A stretch of DNA of 64,000 nucleotides, taken from NCBI GenBank assembly GCA_963714205.1, contig CAVQNQ010000002.1, positions 1,054,001-1,118,000 on the forward strand, read 5' to 3'. Under the pieces are notes generated by a model. The model was given only the letters and a program-made list of their open reading frames with translations. It was not told the origin of the DNA and did no database searches. Position 1 is the first letter of the stretch, and the number at the start of each line of letters is the position of its first letter. A program made the position numbers and the translations under genes. This stretch comes from CAVQNQ01 sp963714205. Lineage in GTDB: Bacteria > Acidobacteriota > Terriglobia > Bryobacterales > Bryobacteraceae. Positions 28,401 to 37,107 of the stretch are shown here, piece by piece.

Positions 28401-31040
28401 GTCTACTATGTGGTGGTTCGCGATATCACGGATCGCAAGCGGGCCGCGGCTGCCCTGGCTGAGGAGGCAACCCGGCGGCGCGTGCTCTTCGAGCAATCCA
28501 AGGATGGCATCGCCGTCTTAGACGTGAGCGGCAGGACGACTGAAGCGAACCAGAGCTTCCTCCGCATGCTCGGCTACAGCCTGGAGGAGATACGGCAGCT
28601 TTACGTCTGGGACTGGGATGCCGACATGACCCGGGAGCAGATCTTGGAGTCGGTGAGTGGCCTCCACGTCCCTCCGGTAACCTTCGAGACGCACCACCGG
28701 TGCAAGGATGGAACCCTGGTGGATGTCGAAGTCAGCGTGACTCACGTCGATTTAGGAGCGGACCTCGTCCACTATGTGGTGGTCCGCGATATCACGGATC
28801 GCAAGCGGGCCGCGGCTGCCTTGGCCGAGGAGGTCACCCGGCGGCGCGTGCTGTTCGACCAATCCAAGGACGGCATCGTCGTCTTCGGCCCGAATGGCAA
28901 GACGATTGAATCGAACCTGAGCTTTGCCCGCACGCTCGGGTACAGTCAGGAGGAAATGCGGCAACTGTACGTCTGGGACTACGACGATCACATGACCCGA
29001 GACCAGATCCTGGAGGGGATGGGGAAGAGCCGGTCCGTTCCGATCACCTTGGAAACGCGCCATCGGGCTAAGGACGGGACCCTGGTGGATGTCGAAATTA
29101 GTTCCACCGCGATCCAATTGGGAGCAGACCTCGTCTACTATGCGGTGGTCCGCGACATTACCGATCGCAAGCGGGCCGCAGCTGCCTTGGCCGAGGAGGT
29201 CACCCGGCGGCGCGTGCTATTCGAGCAATCCAAGGACGGCATCTTCGTCTTGGACGCGAGCGGCAAGACGATTGAAGCGAACCACAGCTTCGCCGACATG
29301 CTCGGGTACAGTGTGGAGGAACTGCTGCAATTGCACGTCTGGGACTGGGGTGCGGACCCCGTCGACCTGCAACGGCAAAGGATGAGGGGCGCACTGACCG
29401 CGCCGATCACCTTCGAGACACGCCACCGGCGCAAGAACGGAACCCTGGTGGATGTCGAAATCAGCGCCACGGCGATCCAGTTGAGAGAGGGCCTCGTCCA
29501 CTATGTGGTGGTCCGCGACATCACGGATCGCAAGCGGGCCGCGGCTGCCCTGGCCGCGGAGGTCGCCCGGCGGCGCGTGCTCTTCGAGCATTCCAAGGAC
29601 GGCATCGCCGTCATAGACGCAAGCGGCCAGGTGATTGAAGCGAACCAAAGCTTCGCCCGCACGCTCGGGTACAGCGTGGAGGAAATGCGGCACTTGCACA
29701 TCTGGGACTGGGCCACCGACCTGACCCAAGACCAGGTACTCGAGCAGATGGCGGAGGTGGTCCGGTCTGGTCCGGCCACCTTCGAGTCAAGCCACCAGCG
29801 CAAGGACGGGACCCTGGTGGATGTCGAAATCAGCGCAACCGCAATCGAATTAGGACCGGACGTCTTCCACTACGTCGTGTCCCGCGACATCAGCGAGCGC
29901 AAGCGGGCCCAGGAAGCGCTGCGCGTAAGCGAGCAGCGTTTCCAGTTGATCGCCGGGACCATCGACGAGGTCTTCTGGATGGCCGATGGGTCGAACGAGA
30001 AGATCGTGTACGTCAGCCCCGCCTACGAGCGTGTGTGGGGGCGCTCGTTGGAATCTCTATACCGGGACCACCGCTCATACATCCAAGCCATACACCCGGG
30101 GGACCAGGCCCGGATACAACCGGCCGTTCTCGAAAGCGTGAAGGCCGGACTCGCGACCTCATCCGAATACCGCATCACGCGGCCGGATGGCTCTCTCGCG
30201 TGGATCTGGGACCGCGGATTCCCCGTCCGAAGCGCCACCGGCGAGGTCGAATTCTACGTCGGTGTAGCTCAGGACATCACGGAACGCAAGCGCATGGAAG
30301 AGGCGCTCAAGCAGGATGCGGAGAAGCTGGCGCGCTCCAACGCCGAACTGGAGCGGTTCGCGTACGTGGCCTCTCACGACCTGCAGGAGCCGCTCCGCAT
30401 GGTCGCCAGCTATACGCAACTGCTGGCCAAGCGCTATAGCGGCCAGTTGGACGAAAGAGCCGACCGGTACATCCACTATGCCGTGGATGGCGCCACGCGC
30501 ATGCAGCAACTGATCGTCGATCTGCTGGCCTATTCTCGCGTCAACAGCAAGGCCCTGGACCTTAGATCGACCGATTGCGAGCAGGCCGTCGCCGGAAGCC
30601 TCCAGAACCTCAAGGCGGCCATAGAGGAGAGCGGCGCTTCCGTTACGTGGGATCCGCTTCCCACGTTCATGGCGGACACCTCGCAACTGGTTCAACTGTT
30701 TCAAAACCTGCTTGGCAATGCCATCAAGTTCAGGCGGGAAGCCCCTCCGCGCATCCATATCTCCGCGGTGGATAACGGCACTGACTGGCTGTTCTCCGTC
30801 CGCGATAACGGGATTGGAATCGATCCCCGGCACGCCGACAGCATCTTTCAGGTTTTTCAACGGCTGCACGGCCGGGGGGAATACCCGGGCACTGGGATCG
30901 GGCTGGCGCTCTGCAAGACGGTGGTGGAGCGGCATGGAGGGAAGATTTGGGTAGAATCGGAAGTCGGAGTCGGATCTGACTTCCGTTTCACGTTGCCGAA
31001 GCGGAACCAGAATGGAGGCAATGTTGAAGGAACACAGTAG
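25491..31040 (+). CDS. Giant soluble histidine kinase with 13 PAS domains
   Basis: An 1849-residue kinase without membrane segments. Five diverse PAS domains fill about residues 5-620, seven nearly identical PAS copies about 625-1472, and one more PAS (VSEQRFQLIAGTIDEVF) about 1475-1600. Then come a HisKA domain with FAYVASHDLQEPLRMV (His1629) and an HATPase_c domain (LFQNLLGNAIKF, VRDNGIGIDP, GTGIGLALCKTV). Most PAS units end in the DITDRKR linker. The catalytic core and first PAS are paralogous to the kinase at 21518. The receiver gene at 31012 overlaps its 3' end by 29 bp and is the likely partner. PAS ligands cannot be told. An in-frame start at 25458 is possible, but it overlaps gvpN. 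Confidence 0.93.
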   Translation: MVDSAVWGATELAAMLECSGVGMWAADLDGQCVFINREACRMLGYSREECIGQDLHAMVHGRRQDGSTYPKHECPMSAVLRTGSGILVEDDLFWRRDGTSFTVGYSAQPVVIQGRVEGVMATIWETAKRKQAEESLRASEAQVRTVFDNGLIGMAVVSLDGHYLQVNQSLCRITGYTEQELLQTDFASVTHPDDRADGLELKRAMIAGEISQRVLTKRYVRKDGDLVWVCASVSLVRDGSGQPLHFATLVEDISERKRAEEARRNFELLSEHSWDPILYLAREDRRILEANAAATRAYGYTRDELLKLSIHDLRAPGLPGLSADRLAEADAHGILFETVHRRKDGSTFPVEVSMQGATIGGTRASFSVVRDITERKRTEKERRKSEEWLAFAHRAAGIGICYKDSGETKVSEEQFRLYGLEPRPNWLTREEWLQTLHPDDRQRVASEQSLALEEQRPYQIQFRVVWPDGSVHWLFCNGRTFAGEREGLTRKIEVTVDTTDRMQAESALRQFFMVSDSLLLVIGFDGYIKRANPALVKTTGYTIEEFQRKPFTEFFHPDDAAEMRAEFARICACGGTTQDEFRGLCKDGRQLWLLFSSTAAKDEQLVYVAAHNITEHKRAEAALAEEATRRRALFEQSKDGIAVVNVSGETVEANRSFARMLGYRVEELLQLHIWDWEADMTRDQILEGMRDLQFQPHTFETHHRRKDGTLVDVEVSTTQIILGAERFHYVVIRDITDRKQAAETLAKEAARRRALFEQSKDGIAVVNGSGETVEANQSFARMLGYSVEELLQLHIWDWEANRTWDQIQEGMRDLQFQSHTFETHHRRKDGTLVDVEVSSSAIQLGAEFFYYVVVRDITDRKRAAAALAKEATRRRVLFEQSKDGIAITDVGGRTIEANQSFLRMLGYSAEEMRQLYVWDWEAGMTREQILGGREDLLGAPKTFETHHRRKDGTLVDVEVSVTEISLGADLVYYVVVRDITDRKRAAAALAEEATRRRVLFEQSKDGIAVLDVSGRTTEANQSFLRMLGYSLEEIRQLYVWDWDADMTREQILESVSGLHVPPVTFETHHRCKDGTLVDVEVSVTHVDLGADLVHYVVVRDITDRKRAAAALAEEVTRRRVLFDQSKDGIVVFGPNGKTIESNLSFARTLGYSQEEMRQLYVWDYDDHMTRDQILEGMGKSRSVPITLETRHRAKDGTLVDVEISSTAIQLGADLVYYAVVRDITDRKRAAAALAEEVTRRRVLFEQSKDGIFVLDASGKTIEANHSFADMLGYSVEELLQLHVWDWGADPVDLQRQRMRGALTAPITFETRHRRKNGTLVDVEISATAIQLREGLVHYVVVRDITDRKRAAAALAAEVARRRVLFEHSKDGIAVIDASGQVIEANQSFARTLGYSVEEMRHLHIWDWATDLTQDQVLEQMAEVVRSGPATFESSHQRKDGTLVDVEISATAIELGPDVFHYVVSRDISERKRAQEALRVSEQRFQLIAGTIDEVFWMADGSNEKIVYVSPAYERVWGRSLESLYRDHRSYIQAIHPGDQARIQPAVLESVKAGLATSSEYRITRPDGSLAWIWDRGFPVRSATGEVEFYVGVAQDITERKRMEEALKQDAEKLARSNAELERFAYVASHDLQEPLRMVASYTQLLAKRYSGQLDERADRYIHYAVDGATRMQQLIVDLLAYSRVNSKALDLRSTDCEQAVAGSLQNLKAAIEESGASVTWDPLPTFMADTSQLVQLFQNLLGNAIKFRREAPPRIHISAVDNGTDWLFSVRDNGIGIDPRHADSIFQVFQRLHGRGEYPGTGIGLALCKTVVERHGGKIWVESEVGVGSDFRFTLPKRNQNGGNVEGTQ
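27365..29907 (+). repeat. Seven tandem direct repeats encoding PAS domains
   Basis: Seven copies of a 363-366 bp unit start near 27365, 27731, 28098, 28464, 28830, 29193 and 29556. Each encodes about 121-122 residues running RRR-x-LFEQSKDGI, SGxTxEANxSF, LGYSxEE, LHIWDWE, HRRKDGTLVDVEVS and VVRDITDRKR. Long stretches, such as the part encoding KDGTLVDVE and the linker, are nearly identical in DNA. The middle of each unit (after WDW) varies most. This points to recent unequal crossing-over followed by divergence of the variable segment. Confidence 0.95.
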
Positions 31041-31473
31041 ACCCGCCGAGATTTTGCTTGTCGAAGACAACCCCGGCGACGTCGAACTGATTCAAGAGGC
31101 CCTTCAGTCCGGAAAAGTATTGAACCGTATCAGCATCGCGGAGGATGGTGAAGTCGCCATTTCCTTCCTTCACCGCGAAAAGGGCTATGAAAACGCCCCC
31201 CGCCCGGACCTTGTCCTGCTCGATTTGAACATCCCGAAAAGAAATGGGTTCGAGGTCCTGGCGGAGATTAGGAACAATTCGGATCTGTCCCATGTTCCGA
31301 TCGTGATTCTGACCAGTTCGCAAGCCGACCGGGACATTGTGAGGAGTTATAGTCTCCATGCAAACTGCTTTGTATCGAAACCGGTTGATGTGGATGAGTT
31401 CCTTTCGGTCGTCCGCTCCACCGGAGAGTTCTGGCTTAACATCGTGAAACTGCCCGGCGATTCCACGACTTAG
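31012..31473 (+). CDS. Single-domain response regulator (Rcp1-like)
   Basis: A 153-residue receiver with LLVEDNPGDVE, phospho-acceptor Asp in LVLLDLNIPKRNG, VILTSSQ, VSKPVD and the FWLNIVKLPG tail. It is a paralogue of the receiver at 22698, which likewise follows a phytochrome-type kinase. The overlap with the large kinase gene suggests coupled translation and cognate pairing. ATG 31021 is an alternative start. Confidence 0.92.
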   Translation: MEAMLKEHSRPAEILLVEDNPGDVELIQEALQSGKVLNRISIAEDGEVAISFLHREKGYENAPRPDLVLLDLNIPKRNGFEVLAEIRNNSDLSHVPIVILTSSQADRDIVRSYSLHANCFVSKPVDVDEFLSVVRSTGEFWLNIVKLPGDSTT

Positions 31474-31517
31474 GGGAGATACCCCACTGGCGCTACAATA
31501 GAGCCGCCTGGTGTTGT

Positions 31518-32645
31518 ATGCAAACGTACAATCATGGTACAAGAGCCTGTATGGCCGAGCCCTCTGAGGATCCTGCTGATCGGCTTCCCCTTGCATTGTC
31601 GAAGGCGCCGGCCCGCCACACCGCCGAAATCGTTTTGCTCACTGACGCGACCGGACAGATCCTGGATGCCAATGAATCCGCGGCGGCAGCCTACGGCCGT
31701 GACCGGCGGGACTTGATCGGCTTGAACATCGGCAGCCTCTACGCTTCCGAAGCTGCCCCCGGAGCGGCGGACCCGGGTCCGACCCGTGAAAACCTCCACG
31801 TGCGGGCGGATTCATCCACGTTTCCGGTCGAGATCCATACGGTGGGTCTTGAGGCCGCCGGCAAGATCTTCTTCCTGAGCGTCATCCGGGACAGTTCGGA
31901 AAGGAAGCGCGCTGAGGCCACACAAGAGGCTTGGAAGCGCTCCGCCGAGGCGAATCAACAGACGAACCGCCTGCTTCAACAACTTTCCGCGGACCTCCTC
32001 CGGTCTCAGGATTACTTGAAGCGAAAGATCGCTCGCGAATTGCACGACAGCACCGCCCACTTGCTGGCGGCCTTGTCTATCAATCTCGGGCTTCTGCGCG
32101 ATGCGGACCTGGAACCATCGCAAAGAAGCAAGCTGCTGTCGGAAACGATCGATGTGGCCAACCACTGCTCCCTGGAGGTTCGCACGATTTCATACCTGCT
32201 GCATCCGCCTCTGTTGGACGATCTCGGCCTGAGAGGCGCACTGCAGACCTATGCGCAGGGCTTCCACCAGCATACCGGCATTGCATTGGAGCTGACGATT
32301 CCGCCGGATTTCGGCCGCCTGGACCAGGCACTGGAGATGACCATTTTTCGGATCGTTCAGGAAGGCCTCTCCAATATCCACCGCCACTCCGGAAGCGCGC
32401 TGGCCGAAATCCGGCTGGAGCGCGATTCACGCGCCGTCCGTCTAGATCTGTTGGACCATGGCCGCGGACTCCCCGCAACCTCCACCCCACACCAGAAGGA
32501 GTCTTTCCGGCTTGGCGTAGGCATCCTGGGGATGCGGCAGCGGGCAGAGCAGCTAGGGGGAACCCTGGAGATCACGTCCACCGAAGATGGAACCAGGCTG
32601 ACTATAACCCTGCCCTTGCCGGAACCGGACGACGATCAGGCATAG
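31518..32645 (+). CDS. NarL-type sensor histidine kinase with PAS domain
   Basis: A 375-residue kinase. One PAS domain (about 35-125, ATGQILDANESAAAAYG) is followed by a HisKA_3 helix with RKIARELHDSTAHLLAAL (His176) and HATPase_c (IFRIVQEGLSNIHRHSG, LDHGRGLP, LGVGILGMRQRAEQLGG). HisKA_3 kinases normally partner LuxR-type regulators; the nearest is at 35876. It lies 44 bp after the receiver gene in the same direction. A later ATG at 31551 is possible. Confidence 0.9.
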   Translation: MQTYNHGTRACMAEPSEDPADRLPLALSKAPARHTAEIVLLTDATGQILDANESAAAAYGRDRRDLIGLNIGSLYASEAAPGAADPGPTRENLHVRADSSTFPVEIHTVGLEAAGKIFFLSVIRDSSERKRAEATQEAWKRSAEANQQTNRLLQQLSADLLRSQDYLKRKIARELHDSTAHLLAALSINLGLLRDADLEPSQRSKLLSETIDVANHCSLEVRTISYLLHPPLLDDLGLRGALQTYAQGFHQHTGIALELTIPPDFGRLDQALEMTIFRIVQEGLSNIHRHSGSALAEIRLERDSRAVRLDLLDHGRGLPATSTPHQKESFRLGVGILGMRQRAEQLGGTLEITSTEDGTRLTITLPLPEPDDDQA

Positions 32646-32929
32646 CACGATACCAGGATTGGCAGGTCGGCCAACTGGAGCTGGCAAACCGGGCATAGAA
32701 CCAAGTGAACCTCCAGGGCCCGTACCTCAGGTGGGGAAAGCAGTCTTTTCCGGTATCGAACCAACACGCGGTTCGGCACGTGGACTTCGAACATCCACTC
32801 GAACGTGAGGTTCGGATTGGGATCATCAGCCGGTTGGAGCGGCACTGAAACCTCCCCGACGGGGCGACATAGAAGTTGCCGTCGCCCCGCCGCTATATAC
32901 AGGGTTACAGACAATCTCCGCGTATCCAA
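32636..32929 (-). CDS. Possible small zinc-finger-like protein (anti-sigma type)
   Basis: A 97-residue minus-strand frame whose C-terminal part, LLSPPEVRALEVHLVLCPVCQ, resembles the putative zinc-finger of anti-sigma factors (pattern L-x-x-x-E-x-x-x-x-E-x-H-L-x-x-C-x-x-C). The His and both Cys are kept. No membrane segment or sigma-factor gene is next to it. It overlaps the kinase stop by 10 bp. The pattern match is the only support, so the call is tentative. Confidence 0.4.
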   Translation of the reverse strand: MDTRRLSVTLYIAAGRRQLLCRPVGEVSVPLQPADDPNPNLTFEWMFEVHVPNRVLVRYRKRLLSPPEVRALEVHLVLCPVCQLQLADLPILVSCYA

Positions 32930-33273
32930 TACCTCGAAACCCGGTATGAATCAGGCATGGCACCGTACTAATTGTTGTTAGGTCTAGTACTTGTATACTA
33001 TCAAGGCGCGAGGGGGAACGATTTCATACCGAATCGTCCTCGCTAATTTAGGGGTTTTACCGGCGCAGTAATAGATTTCACAGGTGTTACACTACTAAGT
33101 AATATTACGGATTTCAGAGGCCCGCACTGGCTCGATGATACTGGTTCTTATAGCCCGCTCAGAGGCATGGGCGCTTTTCGCGGAGATCGTAGGCCTCTTA
33201 TTCTCTCACCGCCCAGGTTGCCGGTGACGGCACAATTATAACGGGGATCGCACTACTACTGGAGTAGTGGCAT
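32930..33273. other. Intergenic region, AT-richer, with a bulged hairpin
   Basis: About 344 bp without a credible gene and clearly lower in GC than its flanks. A 12-bp hairpin lies at 33008-33043: GCGAGG and ACGATT (with a four-base GGGA bulge between them) pair with AATCGT and CCTCGC. It has no T-run, so it is not a standard terminator. The region should also hold the promoter of the kinase at 33274. Confidence 0.5.
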
Positions 33274-35904
33274 ATGTGGTCGAAACGTGAGGTGGCATTC
33301 GGATACAGCGGATTCCGGTTGCCTGCGCTGTTCGTTCCTCTGGCCCGCGGCACTGGAACTTGCAGCCGGCAGCGGGTAGTTTCCTCAAATCCCTTCGCGG
33401 CCGTGGGTGCCCTCGGCTTCCAGGGCCTCGTTCAACCCAAAGACTACCGCGCTCTCCCACTATGGGCCGCCGTGCGGCCTGTGCCGGAATCCGACTGGGC
33501 CGTCATAGTCAAGGTGGACCGGAACGAGCCACCGGTTCCCCTCCAGGAACGCACGCCGAACCTGATCGCAGCGGTCAGCTTGATGTTCACGGCCTTTGTC
33601 CTGCTGGCAGTGCTGATCTGGCGCCATCAGAAAGTCGCACATTTCAGGGAGTTGTATCAAAGGGAAGTCGATCGCGAGGCGCAACGGAAGCAAGCTGAAG
33701 ATGCGCTGAAAGCGAGCGAATCCATGTTTCGCAGCCTGGCGGAATCCGTGCCGGCTTCTATCTGGATTACCGACGCCACTGGCAAGACCACTTACGTGAA
33801 CCAGCGATTTATCGATGCTACCGGACTGCCCGCCGGCGATGCGCGGGGCCAAGGCACGTGGGAGATAATCCATCCGGAAGACCGGGCCGCCGTCCTCGAA
33901 GCCACGCGGATTGGCCTGGAGCGCCACACGCCCTACGAAATTCTGTGCCGGGTTCGGAATGCCGCCGGCGAATACCGATGGATCCTGAATCGTGCCACGC
34001 CGAAGTTTCTCGGGGACGGCCGTTTCGATGGTTATATTGGGACCGCTATCGATATTACCAAGCGCAAACAGACGGAAGACCGGCTGCGGAAGCTCTCTCG
34101 AGCCGTGGAGCAGTGCCCGGCAATCATCGTGATTACCGATCTCGACGGCCGCATCCAGTACGTGAACCCGAAATTCACCCAGGTCACCGGCTACGGCGCG
34201 GAAGAGGTAGCCGGCGAGAACCCGAGGATTTTGAACTCCGGCGAAACGCCCCCGGAGGTATACAGCGAGATTTGGGCGACCATTCAAAGCGGAGGGGAGT
34301 GGAGAGGGGAGTTCCACAACAAGAAGAAAAGTGGCGAGCTTTATTGGGTGTCCGCGTCGATTTCAGCGATCAAAGATCCGGCCGGCGCCGTCACGCACTT
34401 TCTAGCCGTTCAGGAAGACGTAACGGAGTGGAAATTGGCCCAATCGGAGGCCATTCGGTCGGCGCAGCAGGCCCGCCGGATGATCGACTCGAACGTGGCG
34501 GCCGTGGCGGTCGTGCATTCGGGGGTGGTTATCGAAACGAATGACGCGTTCCTCCAGCTGACGGGGTGCTCGCGTGAAGACATCCTGTCCCGGAAGGTGA
34601 CCTGGACGGATCTGGTGCCGCCCGAGAACCGCGCGCAAAGCGCCCAGGCGATGGAGGCTATGCTCAAGACCGGCATCAGTCTGCCGTTCGAGTTGGAGTA
34701 CCGCCATCAAGACGGCCGGCGCATTCCCGTTCTCATTGGCAGCGCGATCACTGCCCTCCAGCCGAACCTGGAGTGGATCTGCTTCATTCTGGATCTTACC
34801 AGCCTGAAGAGATCCCAGAAGGAGTTACGAGAAAGCGAGGCGAAATTCCGCGGGTTCGTGGCGGCGGCGGCGGAGGGAATTCTGGAGATCGACAGCGAAA
34901 ACAGGATTACCTACGCGAACGGCCGGGTGGCCGAGCTATTCGGGTATCCGGTCCCGGACCTGGATGGCCAATCGATATTTCAGCTTGTCGATCAGAAGTA
35001 CGGGGCGGTTGTTCGGGCGCAACTGGAGCACCGCCGGCAAGGAATCTCCAGGCAGTATGACGTCAAGTGCCGCCGCAAGGATGGAGCAGCGATATGGTGT
35101 GTCTTTAGCACCTCCCCGCTATTCGACGCAAAGGGATGCTATTCCGGAGCGATTGTTCTGTTTTTCAATCTCACTGAACGAAAGGAAGCCGAAGAGCAAC
35201 AGAACAAAGTCAATCGCGAGCTTCGCCGGCTTTCCCTGGAGGTTCTTCATTCAGAGGATCGAGAGCGTCGAAAACTGGCGCGCGATTTGCACGACAGCAC
35301 AGCTCAACTTCTTACCGGCATCACCATGAACCTCGGTCGTGCGATCGATATGACATCGAACGAGGAGCAAACGCAGCTGCTGTCGGAAGCGGTAGCTCTC
35401 TCCAAACAGTGTGCCGGTGAGATCCGGGCTCTTTCTTATGGGCTTCATCCTCCGCTCCTGGACGAACTCGGGCTGATCACGGCCGTCCGCCTGTTCACCA
35501 AAGGTTTCGGAGAGCGCGCCGGTCTCGATATCGGCGTGAAGGTGCCTGACGACTTCGGGCGGCTCGATAGCAACATGGAATTGGCCCTCTTTCGAATCGT
35601 CCAGGAGGGCATCATCAACGTCCACCGGCATTCGGAGAGCACGCGCGCCGTTATCGAATTCGAGCGGGACTCCGAGGAGGTGCGGCTGACAATCCGCGAT
35701 TTCGGCCGGGGGATTGAGGGCTTTCTACTCGGCGGGTCGAACGGCGGCAGCGCTATGTCCGGCGTCGGGCTCCTGGGTATGAGGGAGAGGGCACAGGAGT
35801 TCGGTGGGCGCATGACTATCGAGTCAACGCCCGCTGGGGTCATATTGACCATAACTTTGCCTCTGGTTAAATCGAATGAAAACTGTTCGCATACTGATCG
35901 CTGA
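33274..35904 (+). CDS. Multi-PAS NarL-type histidine kinase with a truncated N-terminal sensor
   Basis: An 876-residue kinase. Near the N-terminus, GLVQPKDYRALPLWAAVRPV and WAVIVKVDRNE match the end of a Cache/CHASE-like periplasmic sensor, followed by a membrane segment (LIAAVSLMFTAFVLLAVLIW, about residue 105). The first half of such a sensor and its leading membrane helix are missing, and upstream DNA shows no matching frame. Four PAS domains follow (SLAESVPASIWITD, AVEQCPAIIVITD, DSNVAAVAVV, FVAAAAEGILEID), then HisKA_3 with RKLARDLHDSTAQLL (His673) and HATPase_c (LFRIVQEGIINVHRHSE). It overlaps the LuxR-type regulator gene by 29 bp. Confidence 0.88.
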   Translation: MWSKREVAFGYSGFRLPALFVPLARGTGTCSRQRVVSSNPFAAVGALGFQGLVQPKDYRALPLWAAVRPVPESDWAVIVKVDRNEPPVPLQERTPNLIAAVSLMFTAFVLLAVLIWRHQKVAHFRELYQREVDREAQRKQAEDALKASESMFRSLAESVPASIWITDATGKTTYVNQRFIDATGLPAGDARGQGTWEIIHPEDRAAVLEATRIGLERHTPYEILCRVRNAAGEYRWILNRATPKFLGDGRFDGYIGTAIDITKRKQTEDRLRKLSRAVEQCPAIIVITDLDGRIQYVNPKFTQVTGYGAEEVAGENPRILNSGETPPEVYSEIWATIQSGGEWRGEFHNKKKSGELYWVSASISAIKDPAGAVTHFLAVQEDVTEWKLAQSEAIRSAQQARRMIDSNVAAVAVVHSGVVIETNDAFLQLTGCSREDILSRKVTWTDLVPPENRAQSAQAMEAMLKTGISLPFELEYRHQDGRRIPVLIGSAITALQPNLEWICFILDLTSLKRSQKELRESEAKFRGFVAAAAEGILEIDSENRITYANGRVAELFGYPVPDLDGQSIFQLVDQKYGAVVRAQLEHRRQGISRQYDVKCRRKDGAAIWCVFSTSPLFDAKGCYSGAIVLFFNLTERKEAEEQQNKVNRELRRLSLEVLHSEDRERRKLARDLHDSTAQLLTGITMNLGRAIDMTSNEEQTQLLSEAVALSKQCAGEIRALSYGLHPPLLDELGLITAVRLFTKGFGERAGLDIGVKVPDDFGRLDSNMELALFRIVQEGIINVHRHSESTRAVIEFERDSEEVRLTIRDFGRGIEGFLLGGSNGGSAMSGVGLLGMRERAQEFGGRMTIESTPAGVILTITLPLVKSNENCSHTDR

Positions 35905-36535
35905 CGACCACGAAGTCGTGAGGCACGGCGTGCGTGCCATGCTCGAGACGCACGCCGACCTGGAGGTTTGCGGGGAATCCGCCAACGGGCGTGATGCCGT
36001 GGCCGAAGTGGCGCGATTGAAGCCGCATCTGGTGGTCATGGATATCGCCATGCCGGAGATGAACGGCTTGGAGGCAACCCGTCAAATTCTGAAAGACAAT
36101 CCCGCAATTGAAGTTTTGATCTTGACCATGCATGAATCCGAGGAACTGGTGCGCAATGTGCTGGCCGCCGGGGCCCGAGGATACGTTCTGAAGAGCGACG
36201 TGACCGAAAACCTCCTCTCAGCGGTGCGCGCATTGGCGCGCCACCAGGTGTTCATCAGCTCGAAGGTGACGGAGGTGGTCTTGCAGGGCTACTTGCACAA
36301 CTGCGTCGCGCCGGGAAGCCAGGGCGCAGGGCTTCCGAGCGAGATTAGTCCAAGGGAGCGGGAAATCGTCCAACTCGTGGCGGAGGGAAGATCCAACAAA
36401 GACGTAGCCGAGGTTCTGCACATCAGCGTGAAGACCGTCGAAACGCACCGTGCCCATATCATGTCAAAGCTCGATCTGCACTCTGTCAGCGACCTGGTCC
36501 GCTACGCGATCCGCAATCACATGATCGAGACTTGA
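35876..36535 (+). CDS. LuxR/NarL-family response regulator
   Basis: A 219-residue regulator with a receiver (LIADDHEVVRHGV, Asp56 in LVVMDIAMPEMNG, LTMHES, YVLKSD) and a C-terminal LuxR helix-turn-helix (ISPREREIVQLVAEGRSNKDVAEVLHIS and VKTVETHRAHIMSKL). It is the DNA-binding partner expected for the HisKA_3 kinases at 31518 and 33274; the 29-bp overlap with the latter supports pairing. Targets are unknown. Confidence 0.95.
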   Translation: MKTVRILIADDHEVVRHGVRAMLETHADLEVCGESANGRDAVAEVARLKPHLVVMDIAMPEMNGLEATRQILKDNPAIEVLILTMHESEELVRNVLAAGARGYVLKSDVTENLLSAVRALARHQVFISSKVTEVVLQGYLHNCVAPGSQGAGLPSEISPREREIVQLVAEGRSNKDVAEVLHISVKTVETHRAHIMSKLDLHSVSDLVRYAIRNHMIET

Positions 36536-36684
36536 TCCGCGCGCAGCCGCGTATCCAAAGGGGAATCCATAGAAACCCCTAGCAGGACCGGGATGCCGCC
36601 CCCAGCCATACGGTGTCGAGGGCGCAATATTCCAGGATTGCCCGTATAGGCCAGTAACTCTTACAACGTTAAGCTAGACATGCG

Positions 36685-37107
36685 ATGGTACTGATCGAGA
36701 CAACGGCTTGCCTGCTGTGGCTACTATTGCTTATGGCGGAACGGCACAAAAGTTATGTGGTTTACCCAGGTACCCGCACTCTGTGCCGATTGTTGTTTCT
36801 GGGCAGCGCGTCGATGGCCATGCCGTTGTCTGTGTTGGTGGGACTGGCAGGGATCGCGTTCGGAGAAGCCCTCACCGCGAATCTCAACCGTGTTTTTGTG
36901 GTTGGCATTCTCGGTCAAACTCTTTCATGGGCGTTCGTCTTTCGGCGAGGCGCACCTAACTCTGCCCTCCTGATTCCGGCATCTCGTGTGCGACAACCAA
37001 CCGAGCGCGAGCTAATATTCCTCATCACAGGGATCGCCGCTATTCTGCATAAATCGCGTGGCTGCGTGCTTGGGGGGGCTTACGGAAGTCATGAAGCTTT
37101 TCACTAG
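36685..37107 (+). CDS. Small membrane protein of unknown function
   Basis: A 140-residue frame with three hydrophobic segments (LIETTACLLWLLLLMAE, MAMPLSVLVGLAGIAFG, VFVVGILGQTLSWAFVF). The last 20 residues (after a run of seven G at 37072-37078) read poorly, and the next gene starts in another frame at this run. It may be the N-terminal half of one longer protein. There is no recognisable family. Confidence 0.45.
   Translation: MVLIETTACLLWLLLLMAERHKSYVVYPGTRTLCRLLFLGSASMAMPLSVLVGLAGIAFGEALTANLNRVFVVGILGQTLSWAFVFRRGAPNSALLIPASRVRQPTERELIFLITGIAAILHKSRGCVLGGAYGSHEAFH

Noticed and set aside
27365..29907. The regular spacing could suggest a CRISPR or satellite array
   Set aside because: Units are about 365 bp, coding and in frame throughout a kinase gene; they are PAS domains.
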